From NCBI RefSeq assembly GCF_003626595.1, contig NZ_RBAK01000003.1, positions 310,001-374,000 on the forward strand: a stretch of DNA of 64,000 nt, in the 5' to 3' direction. This document shows, piece after piece, positions 47,227-55,743 of the stretch; the stretch's first letter is position 1; each line of letters begins with the position of its first letter. The notes beneath the pieces are model-generated. The model did not search any database. It was not told the DNA's origin and saw only the letters and a list, made by a program, of their open reading frames with translations. The position numbers and the translations under genes are program-made. The stretch is from Micromonospora endolithica. Its GTDB lineage: Bacteria; Actinomycetota; Actinomycetes; Mycobacteriales; Micromonosporaceae.

Positions 47227-48192
47227 GTGGACGATGTCGAACCGGGCGGGCCGGGAGGGTTGGCGGCGACGCTGCGCGCGCTGCGCCGGCGGGCGGATCT
47301 GAGCCAGCGGGAACTGGCCGAGCGGGCCGGCGTACCGCAGGCGACCCTGGCCCGGATCGAGGCGGGGCGGACGGGTGATCCTCGATACCGGACGGTGGAG
47401 TCACTCGTCCGCGCGGCAGGCGGGCGGGTGTCCGTCAGCGTGTCGGTCCCGCGTCCGCCGGCCGACGCGGCGACTGCCGACGCCGCATCTGCCGACGTCG
47501 TGACTGCCGACGTCGTGACTGCCGACGCCGCATCTGCCGGCGACGCGCTTTCGGCGGTGCCGCACGACGAGCTGCGGGACGCGGCGGGGCGTCGTTACCC
47601 GGCGCACCTGGACGTCTGGGAGGTCCGCGAGCCACGGGACTGGCCCGGCGCCTGGTGGGCCGCCTGGTACAACCTGCCGGAGGCGTTGTGGCCGCTGCGA
47701 CCGCCGGCGGCGAGCTACCACCGGAACCGTGATTACCGGGACCAACGCCGGTGGGGCGAGGAGGTGCGGCGGACGGTACGGGTCCGGCGGGTGACCGGGG
47801 CGGGGTTGCCGGCGACGTCGTGGCGCTTCGTGGCCGAGCTTCCCGACGGCGAACTGGTCGGCGAGTTGCGGGCCCACGAGCGCAGCCCGCACCTGCGGCA
47901 CGGGGACCCACCGAGCGGGGAGCGCGAACTCGTCCTCGACGGGGTGCTCGTCGCCGACCGCTACCGGCAGCTCGGGATCGGCCGGCGGTTGGTGCTCCGG
48001 GCCACCGACGAGATGGCCCGGGTCGGCATCCGCACGGCCCACGCCATCGCCGAAGGGCCGGCGGTCGGCCTGCTGCGCTCGTGCGGGTTCGCCCTGCGGG
48101 CGAGCAGGCCGTGGAGCATGCGGCTCGACCGGACGGACCGGGAGGGCGGGAACCGGGCCCGATCAGTTCCCGGCGGTGGTGACCGCCGGTAG
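47227..48192 (+). CDS. XRE-type HTH protein fused to a GNAT acetyltransferase
   Basis: 321 residues from GTG 47227; ATG 47179 is also in frame and the true start is uncertain. The helix-turn-helix reads LSQRELAERAGVPQATLARI. After a repeat-encoded linker, residues about 120-300 look like a GNAT N-acetyltransferase (LVLDGVLVADRYRQLGIGRR, with the acetyl-CoA Q/R-x-x-G-x-G-like loop). Such fusions may be toxin-antitoxin-like or autoregulated modifying enzymes. It lies between mqnD and mqnB in the opposite direction, and its last 30 nt overlap mqnB. Confidence 0.8.
   Translation: MDDVEPGGPGGLAATLRALRRRADLSQRELAERAGVPQATLARIEAGRTGDPRYRTVESLVRAAGGRVSVSVSVPRPPADAATADAASADVVTADVVTADAASAGDALSAVPHDELRDAAGRRYPAHLDVWEVREPRDWPGAWWAAWYNLPEALWPLRPPAASYHRNRDYRDQRRWGEEVRRTVRVRRVTGAGLPATSWRFVAELPDGELVGELRAHERSPHLRHGDPPSGERELVLDGVLVADRYRQLGIGRRLVLRATDEMARVGIRTAHAIAEGPAVGLLRSCGFALRASRPWSMRLDRTDREGGNRARSVPGGGDRR
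47461..47535 (+). repeat. Five tandem 15-nt repeats in the HTH-GNAT linker
   Basis: Units of the types GCCGACGCCGCATCT and GCCGACGTCGTGACT encode ADAAT, ADAAS, ADVVT, ADVVT and ADAAS, a variable-length spacer between the two domains. Confidence 0.85.
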
Positions 48193-48834
48193 CGCGGCGG
48201 AGGCGACCGTCAGGGCCTGGAGGGCCTCGTGGAGACGCCAGGCGGCACGGTCGCGCGGCCCGATCGGGTTCGAGATCGTCCGCAGCTCGACGAAGGGCAC
48301 AGTGGCCTGGGCGGCGGCGACGGCCACCCCGTACCCCTCCATGGCCTCGGCCACCGCGTCCGGGTGTCGCCGACGCAGCTCCGCGGTGCCGGCGGTGGTG
48401 CCGGTCACGGTGCTGACCGTGAGTATCGGACCGACCGTGGCGTCCGGAAGGCCGGCCCGCAGCGCGGCCAGCAGGTCGCGGTCGGCGGTGAGCGTGGTGC
48501 CCGCCCCCAGCAGTTCCGCCGGCATGCCGAGCCGGTCCACCGGGATGAAGCCGTCCGGCGACTCGGCACCCAGGTCGGCCGCGATCGCGCTGCTGCCGAG
48601 CACCGTCCCGGTGACCGCGACGTGGTCGGTGAAGCCGCCGGCCACACCCGCGCTGACCACACCGGCGTACGGGCGACCGCCGGCCTCGGCGAGCGCGAGC
48701 AGCCGGGCGGTCGCCGCGCCCGCCACCGCCGGCCCCACCCCGACCGGCACCACCGTCGCCGCACCGTCCGGCAGGCCCGCGCGGACCGCGTCGGCCTCGG
48801 CCGGAACGGCCGTGACCACCAGCAGAAGCGTCAT
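48163..48834 (-). CDS. mqnB: Futalosine hydrolase
   Basis: 223 residues from ATG 48834, overlapping the MFS stop (ATGA). It is a nucleoside phosphorylase-fold protein: LLLVVTAVPAEADAVRAGLP, VVSAGVAGGF, the catalytic region AVAEAMEGYGVA with the Met-Glu pair that binds ribose, and VELRTISNPIGPRD. MqnB removes hypoxanthine from futalosine in the alternative menaquinone route, consistent with mqnD nearby. The 3' end overlaps the facing HTH-GNAT gene by 30 nt. Confidence 0.92.
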   Translation of the reverse strand: MTLLLVVTAVPAEADAVRAGLPDGAATVVPVGVGPAVAGAATARLLALAEAGGRPYAGVVSAGVAGGFTDHVAVTGTVLGSSAIAADLGAESPDGFIPVDRLGMPAELLGAGTTLTADRDLLAALRAGLPDATVGPILTVSTVTGTTAGTAELRRRHPDAVAEAMEGYGVAVAAAQATVPFVELRTISNPIGPRDRAAWRLHEALQALTVASAALPAVTTAGN

Positions 48835-50492
48835 GGCAGCGGACCTCTCGTCTCGCGCCGGGTGTCGTCGTCCGTCGCGCCCGGCCCGCCCACCGCCGAG
48901 GAGGGCCGGTAGATGTGGTAGCCGGGCGGTGCCAGATCGGCCGCAGCCCCGTCGTCACCCCGGGCCGGTGCCGGTGCGGCCTGCGCCGGCGAGGTCGGGG
49001 TCGGCGAGGTGGGCGCCGGTGAGGTGGGCGTCGGGTCGTCCTCGACCGGGCCGACGTGTGCCGGGTCGGCCGGGTCCGACTCGTCCTCGGTCAGCTCGTC
49101 GTCCGCCAACGGTCGTCCGACCAGCTGTTCCGCGCGCAGCCGCCCGGCCATCACCACACCCCGGGCGGCGGCCAGGGCGGCCACACCGGCGGCGACGGCG
49201 ATGCCGATGCGGCCGTCGAACGGTACGAGGCCGAGGCCGCCACCGGCGACGAAGGCCAGCATCAGCACCGTCTCCGAGTGCGCGAACGAACTGGCCCGCA
49301 GCCGTTCCGGGATCCGTTCCTGGATCGACGCGTCCACGGCCAGCTTGGCGATCCCGCTGGTCAGCGCGGTGACGAGGCAGAGCAGGGCGACCATCGGCAG
49401 GGAGAACTTGAGGGCGGTGAGCACCGCCACCCCGGCCACGATGATCATGCCACTGGACTGGATCGCGGCCGGCCGGTGGATGCGCAGCCGGGTGCCGATC
49501 GCGGTGGCCAGGAAACTGCCCACGGCGAGGCCACCACCGACCAGCCCGAGTGCGCCCTCGTCGCCCAGGTCCCGGCCGAACACCACCGTGGTCAGGTCCC
49601 CCGCCTTGATCGCGAAGGCGAGGAAGAGCAGCAGGAAGCCGTACACCGCGCGCAGCGTCGCGGCGCCCACCAGGGTCGCGATCACCAGTCGCCCGGCGGG
49701 TCGGCCCCGGCCGAGCGGCCGGTCCCCGGCCCGCCGCCCGAGGGCCCGCAACGGCCGGGGTACGCGTTCCGGCGGCTCCGAGTCCGCCTTCGGCGGCAAC
49801 CGTAGGGAGATCACCATGCCGACCAGGAAGATGACCGAGGCGACCCGGAGCGGCCACTGCGGGCCGAACCAGAAGGCGGCCAGCCCGATCGGCGCCACCA
49901 GCGCGCCGGCAACCGTCCCGTACACGCTGGCCCGCGCGCCTACCTGGGACAGGCCGAGCCCCTCCGGGAGCAGTCGGGGGACGGCGGCCGAGCGGGCCAC
50001 CCCGTACGCGCGGGAGAGCGCCAGCACCCCGAACGCCGCCGGATAGAGCCCGAAGCCGTGGATGTAGTCGGAGATCAGCCAGGCCAGGAAGGCCCGGCCG
50101 AGCATGGTGGCGGCCAGCGCGTACCGCCGGCCGTGCCGGAAGTGGTCGAGCAGCGGGCCGACCACCGGGGCGAGCATGGCGAACGGCACCATGGTCACCA
50201 GCAGATAGAGGGCGACCTTGCTGCGCGCCTCGCCCAACGGAACGTTGAAGAAGATCGTCCCGGCCAGGCCGATGGCGATCAGCGTGTCCCCGGCGCAGGA
50301 GATCGCGTGCAGGTCGAAGAGCCGGACCATGCCCACATCCCCGCCGGCGCCCCGGGCGCGGGCCCGGCCGGCCCGGCGGGTCATCCAGCGGCCACTGCTC
50401 ATCGAGCCGCGCAACAGCAGGCGGACGGCCTTCACCCCCGTGCCGACGGTCTGCCCGAGAACGGACCGCCCGGAGCGGGAGAACAAAGGCAT
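48831..50492 (-). CDS. MFS-fold membrane transporter with an extended C-terminal tail
   Basis: 553 residues from ATG 50492 (GAGG nine nt before); ATG 50501 is an alternative start. About twelve hydrophobic helices run from residue 60 to 450, with APVVGPLLDHFRHGRR as the motif-A-like loop. The N-terminal 45 residues are basic. The last 100 residues are acidic and Pro/Thr-rich (ADDELTEDESDPADP, PTPTSPAPTSP), probably disordered. It overlaps mqnB by 4 nt and so is cotranscribed with it; the cargo is unknown. Confidence 0.85.
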   Translation of the reverse strand: MPLFSRSGRSVLGQTVGTGVKAVRLLLRGSMSSGRWMTRRAGRARARGAGGDVGMVRLFDLHAISCAGDTLIAIGLAGTIFFNVPLGEARSKVALYLLVTMVPFAMLAPVVGPLLDHFRHGRRYALAATMLGRAFLAWLISDYIHGFGLYPAAFGVLALSRAYGVARSAAVPRLLPEGLGLSQVGARASVYGTVAGALVAPIGLAAFWFGPQWPLRVASVIFLVGMVISLRLPPKADSEPPERVPRPLRALGRRAGDRPLGRGRPAGRLVIATLVGAATLRAVYGFLLLFLAFAIKAGDLTTVVFGRDLGDEGALGLVGGGLAVGSFLATAIGTRLRIHRPAAIQSSGMIIVAGVAVLTALKFSLPMVALLCLVTALTSGIAKLAVDASIQERIPERLRASSFAHSETVLMLAFVAGGGLGLVPFDGRIGIAVAAGVAALAAARGVVMAGRLRAEQLVGRPLADDELTEDESDPADPAHVGPVEDDPTPTSPAPTSPTPTSPAQAAPAPARGDDGAAADLAPPGYHIYRPSSAVGGPGATDDDTRRETRGPLP

Positions 50493-50597
50493 GTGCACCA
50501 TCCTCGCCCATCGGATCGGCGCTCGCCGCACCACCGGCGGAGAACATCTGGAGGGAGTGCCTGTCGGTCCGCCGTAAGCATGGGGAACAATGGTCGG

Positions 50598-51377
50598 GTG
50601 ACCAGGCCCGCCTCCGCTCGTGCCGCCCGCCTCGACCAGGTCTGCGCCGCCGCCGTCGACGTGGCGCGCGACGCCATCACCGAGGTCGACCCCTCCGACG
50701 TCGGCGACCACCTCCAGGCGGTGGCCGAGGGCGACCGCCTCGTCACGCACTACTTCGAGTGCCGGCTCGCCGGCTACCGCGGGTGGCGCTGGGCGGTCAC
50801 CGTCACGCGGGTGCCCCGCAGTCGTACGGTGACGATCTGCGAGACGGTGCTCCTTCCCGGCCCGGACGCGCTCCTCGCGCCGGGTTGGCTGCCCTGGCAG
50901 GAGCGGCTCAAGCCGGGCGACCTCGGCCCCGGTGACCTGCTGCCCACCCCGTCGGACGACGAGCGGCTCCAGCCCGGCTACCTGCTCTCCGACGATCCGG
51001 CGGTCGAGGAGACCGGCTGGGAGCTGGGCCTCGGGCGGGCCCGGGTGCTGTCCCGGGAGGGGCGCGCCGACACGGCCCAGCGGTGGTACGACGGCGAGCA
51101 CGGTCCCTCGGCGGCGATCTCGGTGTCCGCCCCACGGGCGGCCCGCTGCGGCAGCTGCGGTTTCTACCTGCCGCTCGCCGGTGCGCTGCGCCAGGCCTTC
51201 GGCGCGTGCGGCAACTTCTACGCCCCCGACGACGGTCGGGTGGTCAGCGCCGACCACGGTTGCGGCGCCCACTCGGAGACCCTGATCGAGACCGGCGAGT
51301 CGCCGGTCGAGGAGATGCCGACGGTCTACGACGACAGCGCGGTGGAGGCGGTCCCGGTCAGCCCGGCGACCACGTAG
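50598..51377 (+). CDS. DUF3027 protein
   Basis: 259 residues from GTG 50598; ATG 50580 is in frame. It opens TRPASARAARLDQVCAAAVD and contains the DUF3027 core (RLVTHYFECRLAGYRGWRWA, LLPGPDALLAPGWLPWQERL). A four-cysteine set with a possible zinc site is visible in ARCGSCGFYLPL and ACGNFYAPDDG. The family is restricted to actinobacteria; function unknown. Its stop is adjacent to the stop of the DUF2530 gene. Confidence 0.88.
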   Translation: MTRPASARAARLDQVCAAAVDVARDAITEVDPSDVGDHLQAVAEGDRLVTHYFECRLAGYRGWRWAVTVTRVPRSRTVTICETVLLPGPDALLAPGWLPWQERLKPGDLGPGDLLPTPSDDERLQPGYLLSDDPAVEETGWELGLGRARVLSREGRADTAQRWYDGEHGPSAAISVSAPRAARCGSCGFYLPLAGALRQAFGACGNFYAPDDGRVVSADHGCGAHSETLIETGESPVEEMPTVYDDSAVEAVPVSPATT

Positions 51378-51378
51378 C

Positions 51379-51627
51379 TCAGCGTCCGGCGCGGCGGCGG
51401 CGACGGTGGGCGTCGTGCCGCATCATCACCGCCAGACCGGGGAAGCCCCACAGGAAACCGGCGAGGCAGGTCCACAGCCAGTTCTCGTGATCGTTGGCGG
51501 ACAGCCAGTCGCGGAAGAACACCAGCAGCACGAGTCCGGCGACCGCCCAGGCCACCAGTCCGGCGAGGGCGAACGGCACCATCGGCGGGTCGAGCGGCTC
51601 CGGCCGCGGCTGCTGCTGCTTCGGCAC
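51379..51627 (-). CDS. DUF2530 membrane protein
   Basis: 82 residues from GTG 51627 (PKQQQPRPEPLDPPMVPFAL). Two membrane helices, VPFALAGLVAWAVAGLVLLV and the WLWTCLAGFLWGFPGLAVMM segment, flank a WLSANDHENW loop. The basic RRRRRAGR tail is cytoplasmic. A TACGCT hexamer lies 6 nt ahead of the GTG and no Shine-Dalgarno is present. The family is actinobacterial and of unknown function. Confidence 0.85.
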   Translation of the reverse strand: MPKQQQPRPEPLDPPMVPFALAGLVAWAVAGLVLLVFFRDWLSANDHENWLWTCLAGFLWGFPGLAVMMRHDAHRRRRRAGR

Positions 51628-51633
51628 GCGGCA

Positions 51634-51639
51634 AGCGTA
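51634..51639 (-). promoter_or_regulatory. Candidate -10 hexamer for the DUF2530 gene
   Basis: TACGCT on the minus strand, 6 nt before GTG 51627. Confidence 0.45.
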
Positions 51640-51716
51640 CGCGATCGAGTTTCCCTGTCCGCCGCTGATCTGGGACGATGCGGCGCGACAACGGATGATC
51701 ACCTGCGAGGGACCCG

Positions 51717-53183
51717 ATGGCAGTAGCCCCGCCCGACAACGGCACACCGTCCGCAACGCCGCGGAACGGTTTCGACCGCTACTTCGAGATCTCCGCCCGT
51801 GGCTCGACGATGAGCCGCGAGGTCCGCGGTGGACTGGCGACGTTCTTCACGATGGCGTACATCGTGGTGCTCAACCCCCTGATTCTCGGTGCGGCCGCCG
51901 ACGGTGACGGTCAGAAGCTGCCGATCCCCGCGCTGGCGGCGGCGACCGCGCTGGTCGCCGGGCTGATGACGATCCTGATGGGCGTGGTCGGCCGGTTCCC
52001 GCTGGCGCTGGCCGCCGGCCTCGGCGTCAACGCGCTGGTGGCGTACGAGATCGCCCCGGAGATGACCTGGGCGGACGCGATGGGCCTGGTGGTGATCGAA
52101 GGTGTGATCATCGCGGTCCTGGTGCTGACCGGGCTGCGCACGGCGGTGTTCCGCTCGGTGCCCACCCAGATGAAGACGGCGATCGGTGTCGGCATCGGCC
52201 TGTTCCTGACCATCATCGGCCTGGTCGACGCCGGCTTCGTACGCCGGACCGAGGGCAACACCACCGTGCCGGTCGGCCTGGGCATCGGCGGCAAGCTGGT
52301 CAGCTGGCCGATGCTGGTCTTCGTGGTGGGTCTGCTGCTGACCCTGGTGCTGGTGGTCCGCAAGGTCCGGGGCGCGATCCTGATCGGCATTCTCGCCTCG
52401 ACCGTGCTGGCGATGATCGTCGAGGCGACGGGGAACATCGGTCCGTCGTTCGTCAACGGTGAGCCCAACCCGAAGGGCTGGGCGCTGAACGTCCCGGCGC
52501 TGCCCACGAACCCGTTCGGGGTGCCGGACCTGTCGCTGCTCGGGAACTTCAACGTGTTCGACTCGTGGGCCCGGGCCGGCTGGGTCGTCGTGCTGATGTT
52601 CATCTTCACCCTGCTGATCACCGACTTCTTCGACACCATGGGCACCATGGTCGCCGTCGGTCAGGAGGGCGGCATGCTCGACGAGCAGGGCACCCCGCCG
52701 CGGACGAAGGAGATCCTGCTGGTCGACTCGATCGCCGCGGCCAGCGGTGGCGCGGCGAGCGTGTCCAGCAACACGTCGTACATCGAGAGTGCCGCCGGTG
52801 TCGCGGAGGGTGCCCGGACCGGCGTGGCCAACCTGGTCACCGGCGTGCTCTTCCTGCTGGCGATGTTCCTCGCGCCGCTGGTGGAGGTCGTGCCGTTCGA
52901 GGCCGCGTCCACCGCGCTGGTCGTGGTCGGCTTCCTGATGATGACCGCGGTGCGGACGATCGACTGGTCGGACTACGAGATCGCGATCCCGGCGTTCCTC
53001 ACGATCGTGTTGATGCCGTTCACCTACTCGATCTCCAACGGGATCGGGGCCGGCCTCATCGCCTACGTCGTGGTGAAGCTGGCCAAGGGCAAGGCCCGGG
53101 AGATCCACCCGCTGCTGTACGGCGTGGCCGCCCTGTTCGTGCTGTACTTCCTGCGCGGGCCGATCGAGTCCGTGGTGCTGTGA
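51717..53183 (+). CDS. NCS2-family purine (hypoxanthine/guanine/adenine) permease
   Basis: 488 residues from ATG 51717, with GAGGGA upstream. It follows the AzgA/PbuG pattern: GLATFFTMAYIVVLNPLILG, GLGVNALVAYEIAPEMTW, LLITDFFDTMGTMVAVGQEG with the substrate-binding aspartate, and SSNTSYIESAAGVAEGARTG. About fourteen membrane segments. It should import purine bases with protons. A hairpin follows the gene. Confidence 0.93.
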   Translation: MAVAPPDNGTPSATPRNGFDRYFEISARGSTMSREVRGGLATFFTMAYIVVLNPLILGAAADGDGQKLPIPALAAATALVAGLMTILMGVVGRFPLALAAGLGVNALVAYEIAPEMTWADAMGLVVIEGVIIAVLVLTGLRTAVFRSVPTQMKTAIGVGIGLFLTIIGLVDAGFVRRTEGNTTVPVGLGIGGKLVSWPMLVFVVGLLLTLVLVVRKVRGAILIGILASTVLAMIVEATGNIGPSFVNGEPNPKGWALNVPALPTNPFGVPDLSLLGNFNVFDSWARAGWVVVLMFIFTLLITDFFDTMGTMVAVGQEGGMLDEQGTPPRTKEILLVDSIAAASGGAASVSSNTSYIESAAGVAEGARTGVANLVTGVLFLLAMFLAPLVEVVPFEAASTALVVVGFLMMTAVRTIDWSDYEIAIPAFLTIVLMPFTYSISNGIGAGLIAYVVVKLAKGKAREIHPLLYGVAALFVLYFLRGPIESVVL

Positions 53184-53191
53184 CGTGTCTC

Positions 53192-53220
53192 GTTCCGGGC
53201 CGGACTACCCGGCCCGGAAC
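53192..53220 (+). terminator. Hairpin after the purine permease gene
   Basis: GTTCCGGGCCGG (53192-53203) pairs with CCGGCCCGGAAC (53209-53220) over 12 bp with a 5-nt loop, 9 nt beyond the stop. Confidence 0.7.
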
Positions 53221-53274
53221 GGGGCAAACCCCCTCGTGAGCATGGTCATATCGGATGTCGTTAGCCAGGCTCAT

Positions 53275-53289
53275 TAGTTAGGCTAACTA
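53275..53289. promoter_or_regulatory. MarR operator overlapping the marR promoter
   Basis: TAGTTAGGCTAACTA is a perfect 15-nt palindrome (7-nt arms, central G), ending 2 nt before the marR GTG. GTTAGCC at 53260-53266 also pairs with GGCTAAC at 53281-53287. The palindrome contains TAGGCT, 7 nt from the start codon, so bound repressor would block the likely leaderless promoter. Confidence 0.7.
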
Positions 53290-53291
53290 TC

Positions 53292-53741
53292 GTGACGGAG
53301 CGGACGGTGACGGCGGAACGCGTGCCACCGGCGCAGCTGGCACCCCAGTTGCGTGATGCGATCATGCGGCTCAACCGGCGGGTCCGCCAGGCCCGGCCGG
53401 TCGGCGACCTCACGGTCACCCAGCTCTCCGCGCTCACCAGCCTCCGGCTGGCGGGCGCGCTGACGCCCCGGGAACTGGCCGATGTCGAACGGGTGCAGCC
53501 ACCGACGATGACCAAGATCGTCGCGAAGTTGGAGGAACGCGGTCTCGTGCGGCGTACCCCCCATCCGACCGACGGCCGGCAGGTCATCCTCGCGGCGACC
53601 GATTCAGGCGAGGCGGTGCTCGACCAGTTCGAGCGCGTCCGCGACGAGTGGCTGGCCCGCCGGCTGGCCGACCTGGACGAGACCGATCGGGACACGCTGC
53701 ACCGCGCGGCGGAGATCCTGCACCAGCTCGCCCGCGCCTGA
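53292..53741 (+). CDS. MarR-family transcriptional regulator
   Basis: 149 residues from GTG 53292. The winged helix is LTPRELADVERVQPPTMTKI then VAKLEERGLVRRTPHPTDGR, the typical MarR recognition helix and wing. The operator palindrome directly upstream suggests autorepression. The MFS gene starts 62 nt downstream, so the regulator probably controls that exporter in response to a small molecule. Confidence 0.92.
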   Translation: MTERTVTAERVPPAQLAPQLRDAIMRLNRRVRQARPVGDLTVTQLSALTSLRLAGALTPRELADVERVQPPTMTKIVAKLEERGLVRRTPHPTDGRQVILAATDSGEAVLDQFERVRDEWLARRLADLDETDRDTLHRAAEILHQLARA

Positions 53742-53803
53742 CCGCGCCACCGCGTCCGTGCCGTCCGACGGCGATGACGTGTACGCGAGGAGGCGCACCA
53801 AGA

Positions 53804-55084
53804 GTGCAGGCGAAGCTGAGCACGATGTTCCAGTCCCTACAGGTCCGCAACTACCGGCTCTTCGCGACCGGGCAGCTGATCAAACTGATCGGCGTCTGGA
53901 TGATGTTCATCGCGCAGGACTGGCTCGTCCTCGAGCTCTCCGGCAACTCCGCCACCGCCCTCGGCGTGGTCGTCGCGCTCCAGTTCACCCCCGTACTGCT
54001 GCTCACCCTGCTCTCCGGACGCCTCGCCGACCGGTACGACAAGCGGATGCTGCTCTTCGTCGCCAACGCCTTCTGGACGGTGCTGGCGCTGGCCATGAGC
54101 GTCCTGGTGGTCACCGGCCTGGTGCAGCTGTGGCACGTGTTCACCTTCGCCGCCCTGCTCGGCGTCGCCAACGCGGTGGAGACCCCGGTCCGCCAGGCGT
54201 TCGTGTCCGAGTTGGTCGGCACTCCGCTGCTGCCCAACGCGCTGTCGCTGAACGCGGCCACCTTCAACTCGGCCCGGATCATCGGACCGGCCCTGGCCGG
54301 CCTGGCCATCGCCGCCTTCGACGTCGGACCGGTCTTCCTGGTCACCGCACTCAGCTCGATCGCCCCGCTGGTCAACGTGGTCCGGATGCGCCCCGCCGAA
54401 CTGCACCGCGAGGCGTTGCTGCCCCGGGACGAGCGGGCGTCGGCAAAGGTGATCGACGGGCTGCGGTACGTGTGGGCTCGTCCCGACCTGCTGCTGCCGA
54501 TGGCGATGATCCTGGTGATCGCCACCTCGCTGTTCAACTTCCAGCTCACCCTGGCCGCCCTGGCCAAGACCACCTTCCACACCGGCGCGGCGTCGTTCGG
54601 CCTGTTCAGCAGCGCCCTCGCCGCCGGCGCGCTGATCGGGGCACTGGCCGGCACCGGCCGGCGCAGCCGGCCCTCGGTCTGGGTGGTCCTCACCGCCGGG
54701 ATCGCCTGCTCGGTGTCCGGCACCCTGGTCGGGCTCGCCCCGGCGTACTGGCTGGTGGTGGCACTGCTGCCGCCGACGGGGTTCTTCATGGTGTTCTTCG
54801 CCCAGGCCTGCAACCAGCGGATCCAGCTCGGCACCGACGCGGCGTTCCGTGGTCGGGTGATGGCCCTGTGGGTGCTGGTCTTCCTCGGCACCAACCCGAT
54901 CGGCGCCCCGGTGATCGGCTGGCTCGCCGAGACGTACGGCGCCGGGGCCAGCATCTGGATCGGTGGTCTGGTCTCGCTGGCCACCGCACTGCTCGCACTC
55001 GCCTGGCAACTTCGCCACTCGGGGGCCAAGCTGCGCTTCCGGATCCTGCCCGCGCCCCGCTTCTACGTCACCCCGGTGGAGTGA
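53804..55084 (+). CDS. MFS exporter downstream of MarR
   Basis: 426 residues from GTG 53804, with AGGAGG 11 nt upstream; ATG 53825 is a second candidate. Twelve membrane helices are expected. It begins FQSLQVRNYRLFATGQLIKL and has the motif-A-like GRLADRYDKRMLLFVANAFW. The profile fits the DHA3/enterobactin-exporter-like MFS group. Pairing with MarR suggests inducible efflux. The stop is followed immediately by twin-palindrome copy C. Confidence 0.9.
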   Translation: MQAKLSTMFQSLQVRNYRLFATGQLIKLIGVWMMFIAQDWLVLELSGNSATALGVVVALQFTPVLLLTLLSGRLADRYDKRMLLFVANAFWTVLALAMSVLVVTGLVQLWHVFTFAALLGVANAVETPVRQAFVSELVGTPLLPNALSLNAATFNSARIIGPALAGLAIAAFDVGPVFLVTALSSIAPLVNVVRMRPAELHREALLPRDERASAKVIDGLRYVWARPDLLLPMAMILVIATSLFNFQLTLAALAKTTFHTGAASFGLFSSALAAGALIGALAGTGRRSRPSVWVVLTAGIACSVSGTLVGLAPAYWLVVALLPPTGFFMVFFAQACNQRIQLGTDAAFRGRVMALWVLVFLGTNPIGAPVIGWLAETYGAGASIWIGGLVSLATALLALAWQLRHSGAKLRFRILPAPRFYVTPVE

Positions 55085-55139
55085 AAGGAAGGGCCCCTTC
55101 TTAACGCCTCGTGCATAGGAAGGGCCCCTTCCTAACGCC
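55084..55139. repeat. Twin-palindrome element, copy C
   Basis: Two units built on GGAAGGGCCCCTTC, each followed by TTAACGCC or CTAACGCC, separated by a TCGTGCATA spacer. It begins at the last base of the MFS stop, between two genes on the same strand, and probably acts as a terminator. Confidence 0.85.
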
Positions 55140-55188
55140 GGGCCCCACGGATGCCGGCAAACCGGTGGCGAGGGCGTGACCTGCGGCT

Positions 55189-55194
55189 TAGCGT
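55189..55194 (+). promoter_or_regulatory. Candidate -10 hexamer for the 167-residue protein
   Basis: TAGCGT, 6 nt before GTG 55201. Confidence 0.45.
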
Positions 55195-55200
55195 CGATCC

Positions 55201-55704
55201 GTGGAGGTCGGACGGGGACTCGTGCTCGGCCTTGCGGTCCTCGCCGTGCTCGGCCTGCCGGTGCTGCTCGCCGCCGTCTGCTGCGCCGACGAGCTGCTGG
55301 ACCGGATCGCCTGCGGTGTCGGCGGCTGGCGGCAACGCCGCCACGACCGCCGTACCATCGCCGACCTGGACCGGGCGGTCGACGCCGAGACCCTCACCCG
55401 GGGCATCGACATGAGCGGCTTCGACCGGCCCGACCGCAGGCCGCTGGAACAGCTCGCCGCCGACCTGCGCCGCATCGGCGGCCGGCGACGCGGCGGGCGG
55501 GCGGTGGTCTGGCACGACACGGCCCGTCAGGCGTACGACGACCGCCTCCGGATGGCCTGCGCCGCCCTCGGGTTCACCGAGCACCTGGCCGAGCTGACCG
55601 GGGCAGACCGGGAGATCGAACGGGTCCGGATGGAGGGCCTGCTGCACGACGCCGGCCTCACCCTGCCCGCCGTCCGCGCCGAGCACCCCCAACGCCACCG
55701 CTGA
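55201..55704 (+). CDS. Hypothetical protein with an N-terminal membrane anchor
   Basis: 167 residues from GTG 55201. Residues 6-28 form a hydrophobic helix (LVLGLAVLAVLGLPVLLAAV), followed by an Arg-rich region (RQRRHDRRTIADLDRAVDAE) and a helical body with MEGLLHDAGLTLPAV. No catalytic motif is visible. The third-position GC bias supports coding. Function unknown. Confidence 0.72.
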   Translation: MEVGRGLVLGLAVLAVLGLPVLLAAVCCADELLDRIACGVGGWRQRRHDRRTIADLDRAVDAETLTRGIDMSGFDRPDRRPLEQLAADLRRIGGRRRGGRAVVWHDTARQAYDDRLRMACAALGFTEHLAELTGADREIERVRMEGLLHDAGLTLPAVRAEHPQRHR

Positions 55705-55743
55705 CCCGTCGATTCAGATCGACGCGGCGGCGGGGGACGGGGA

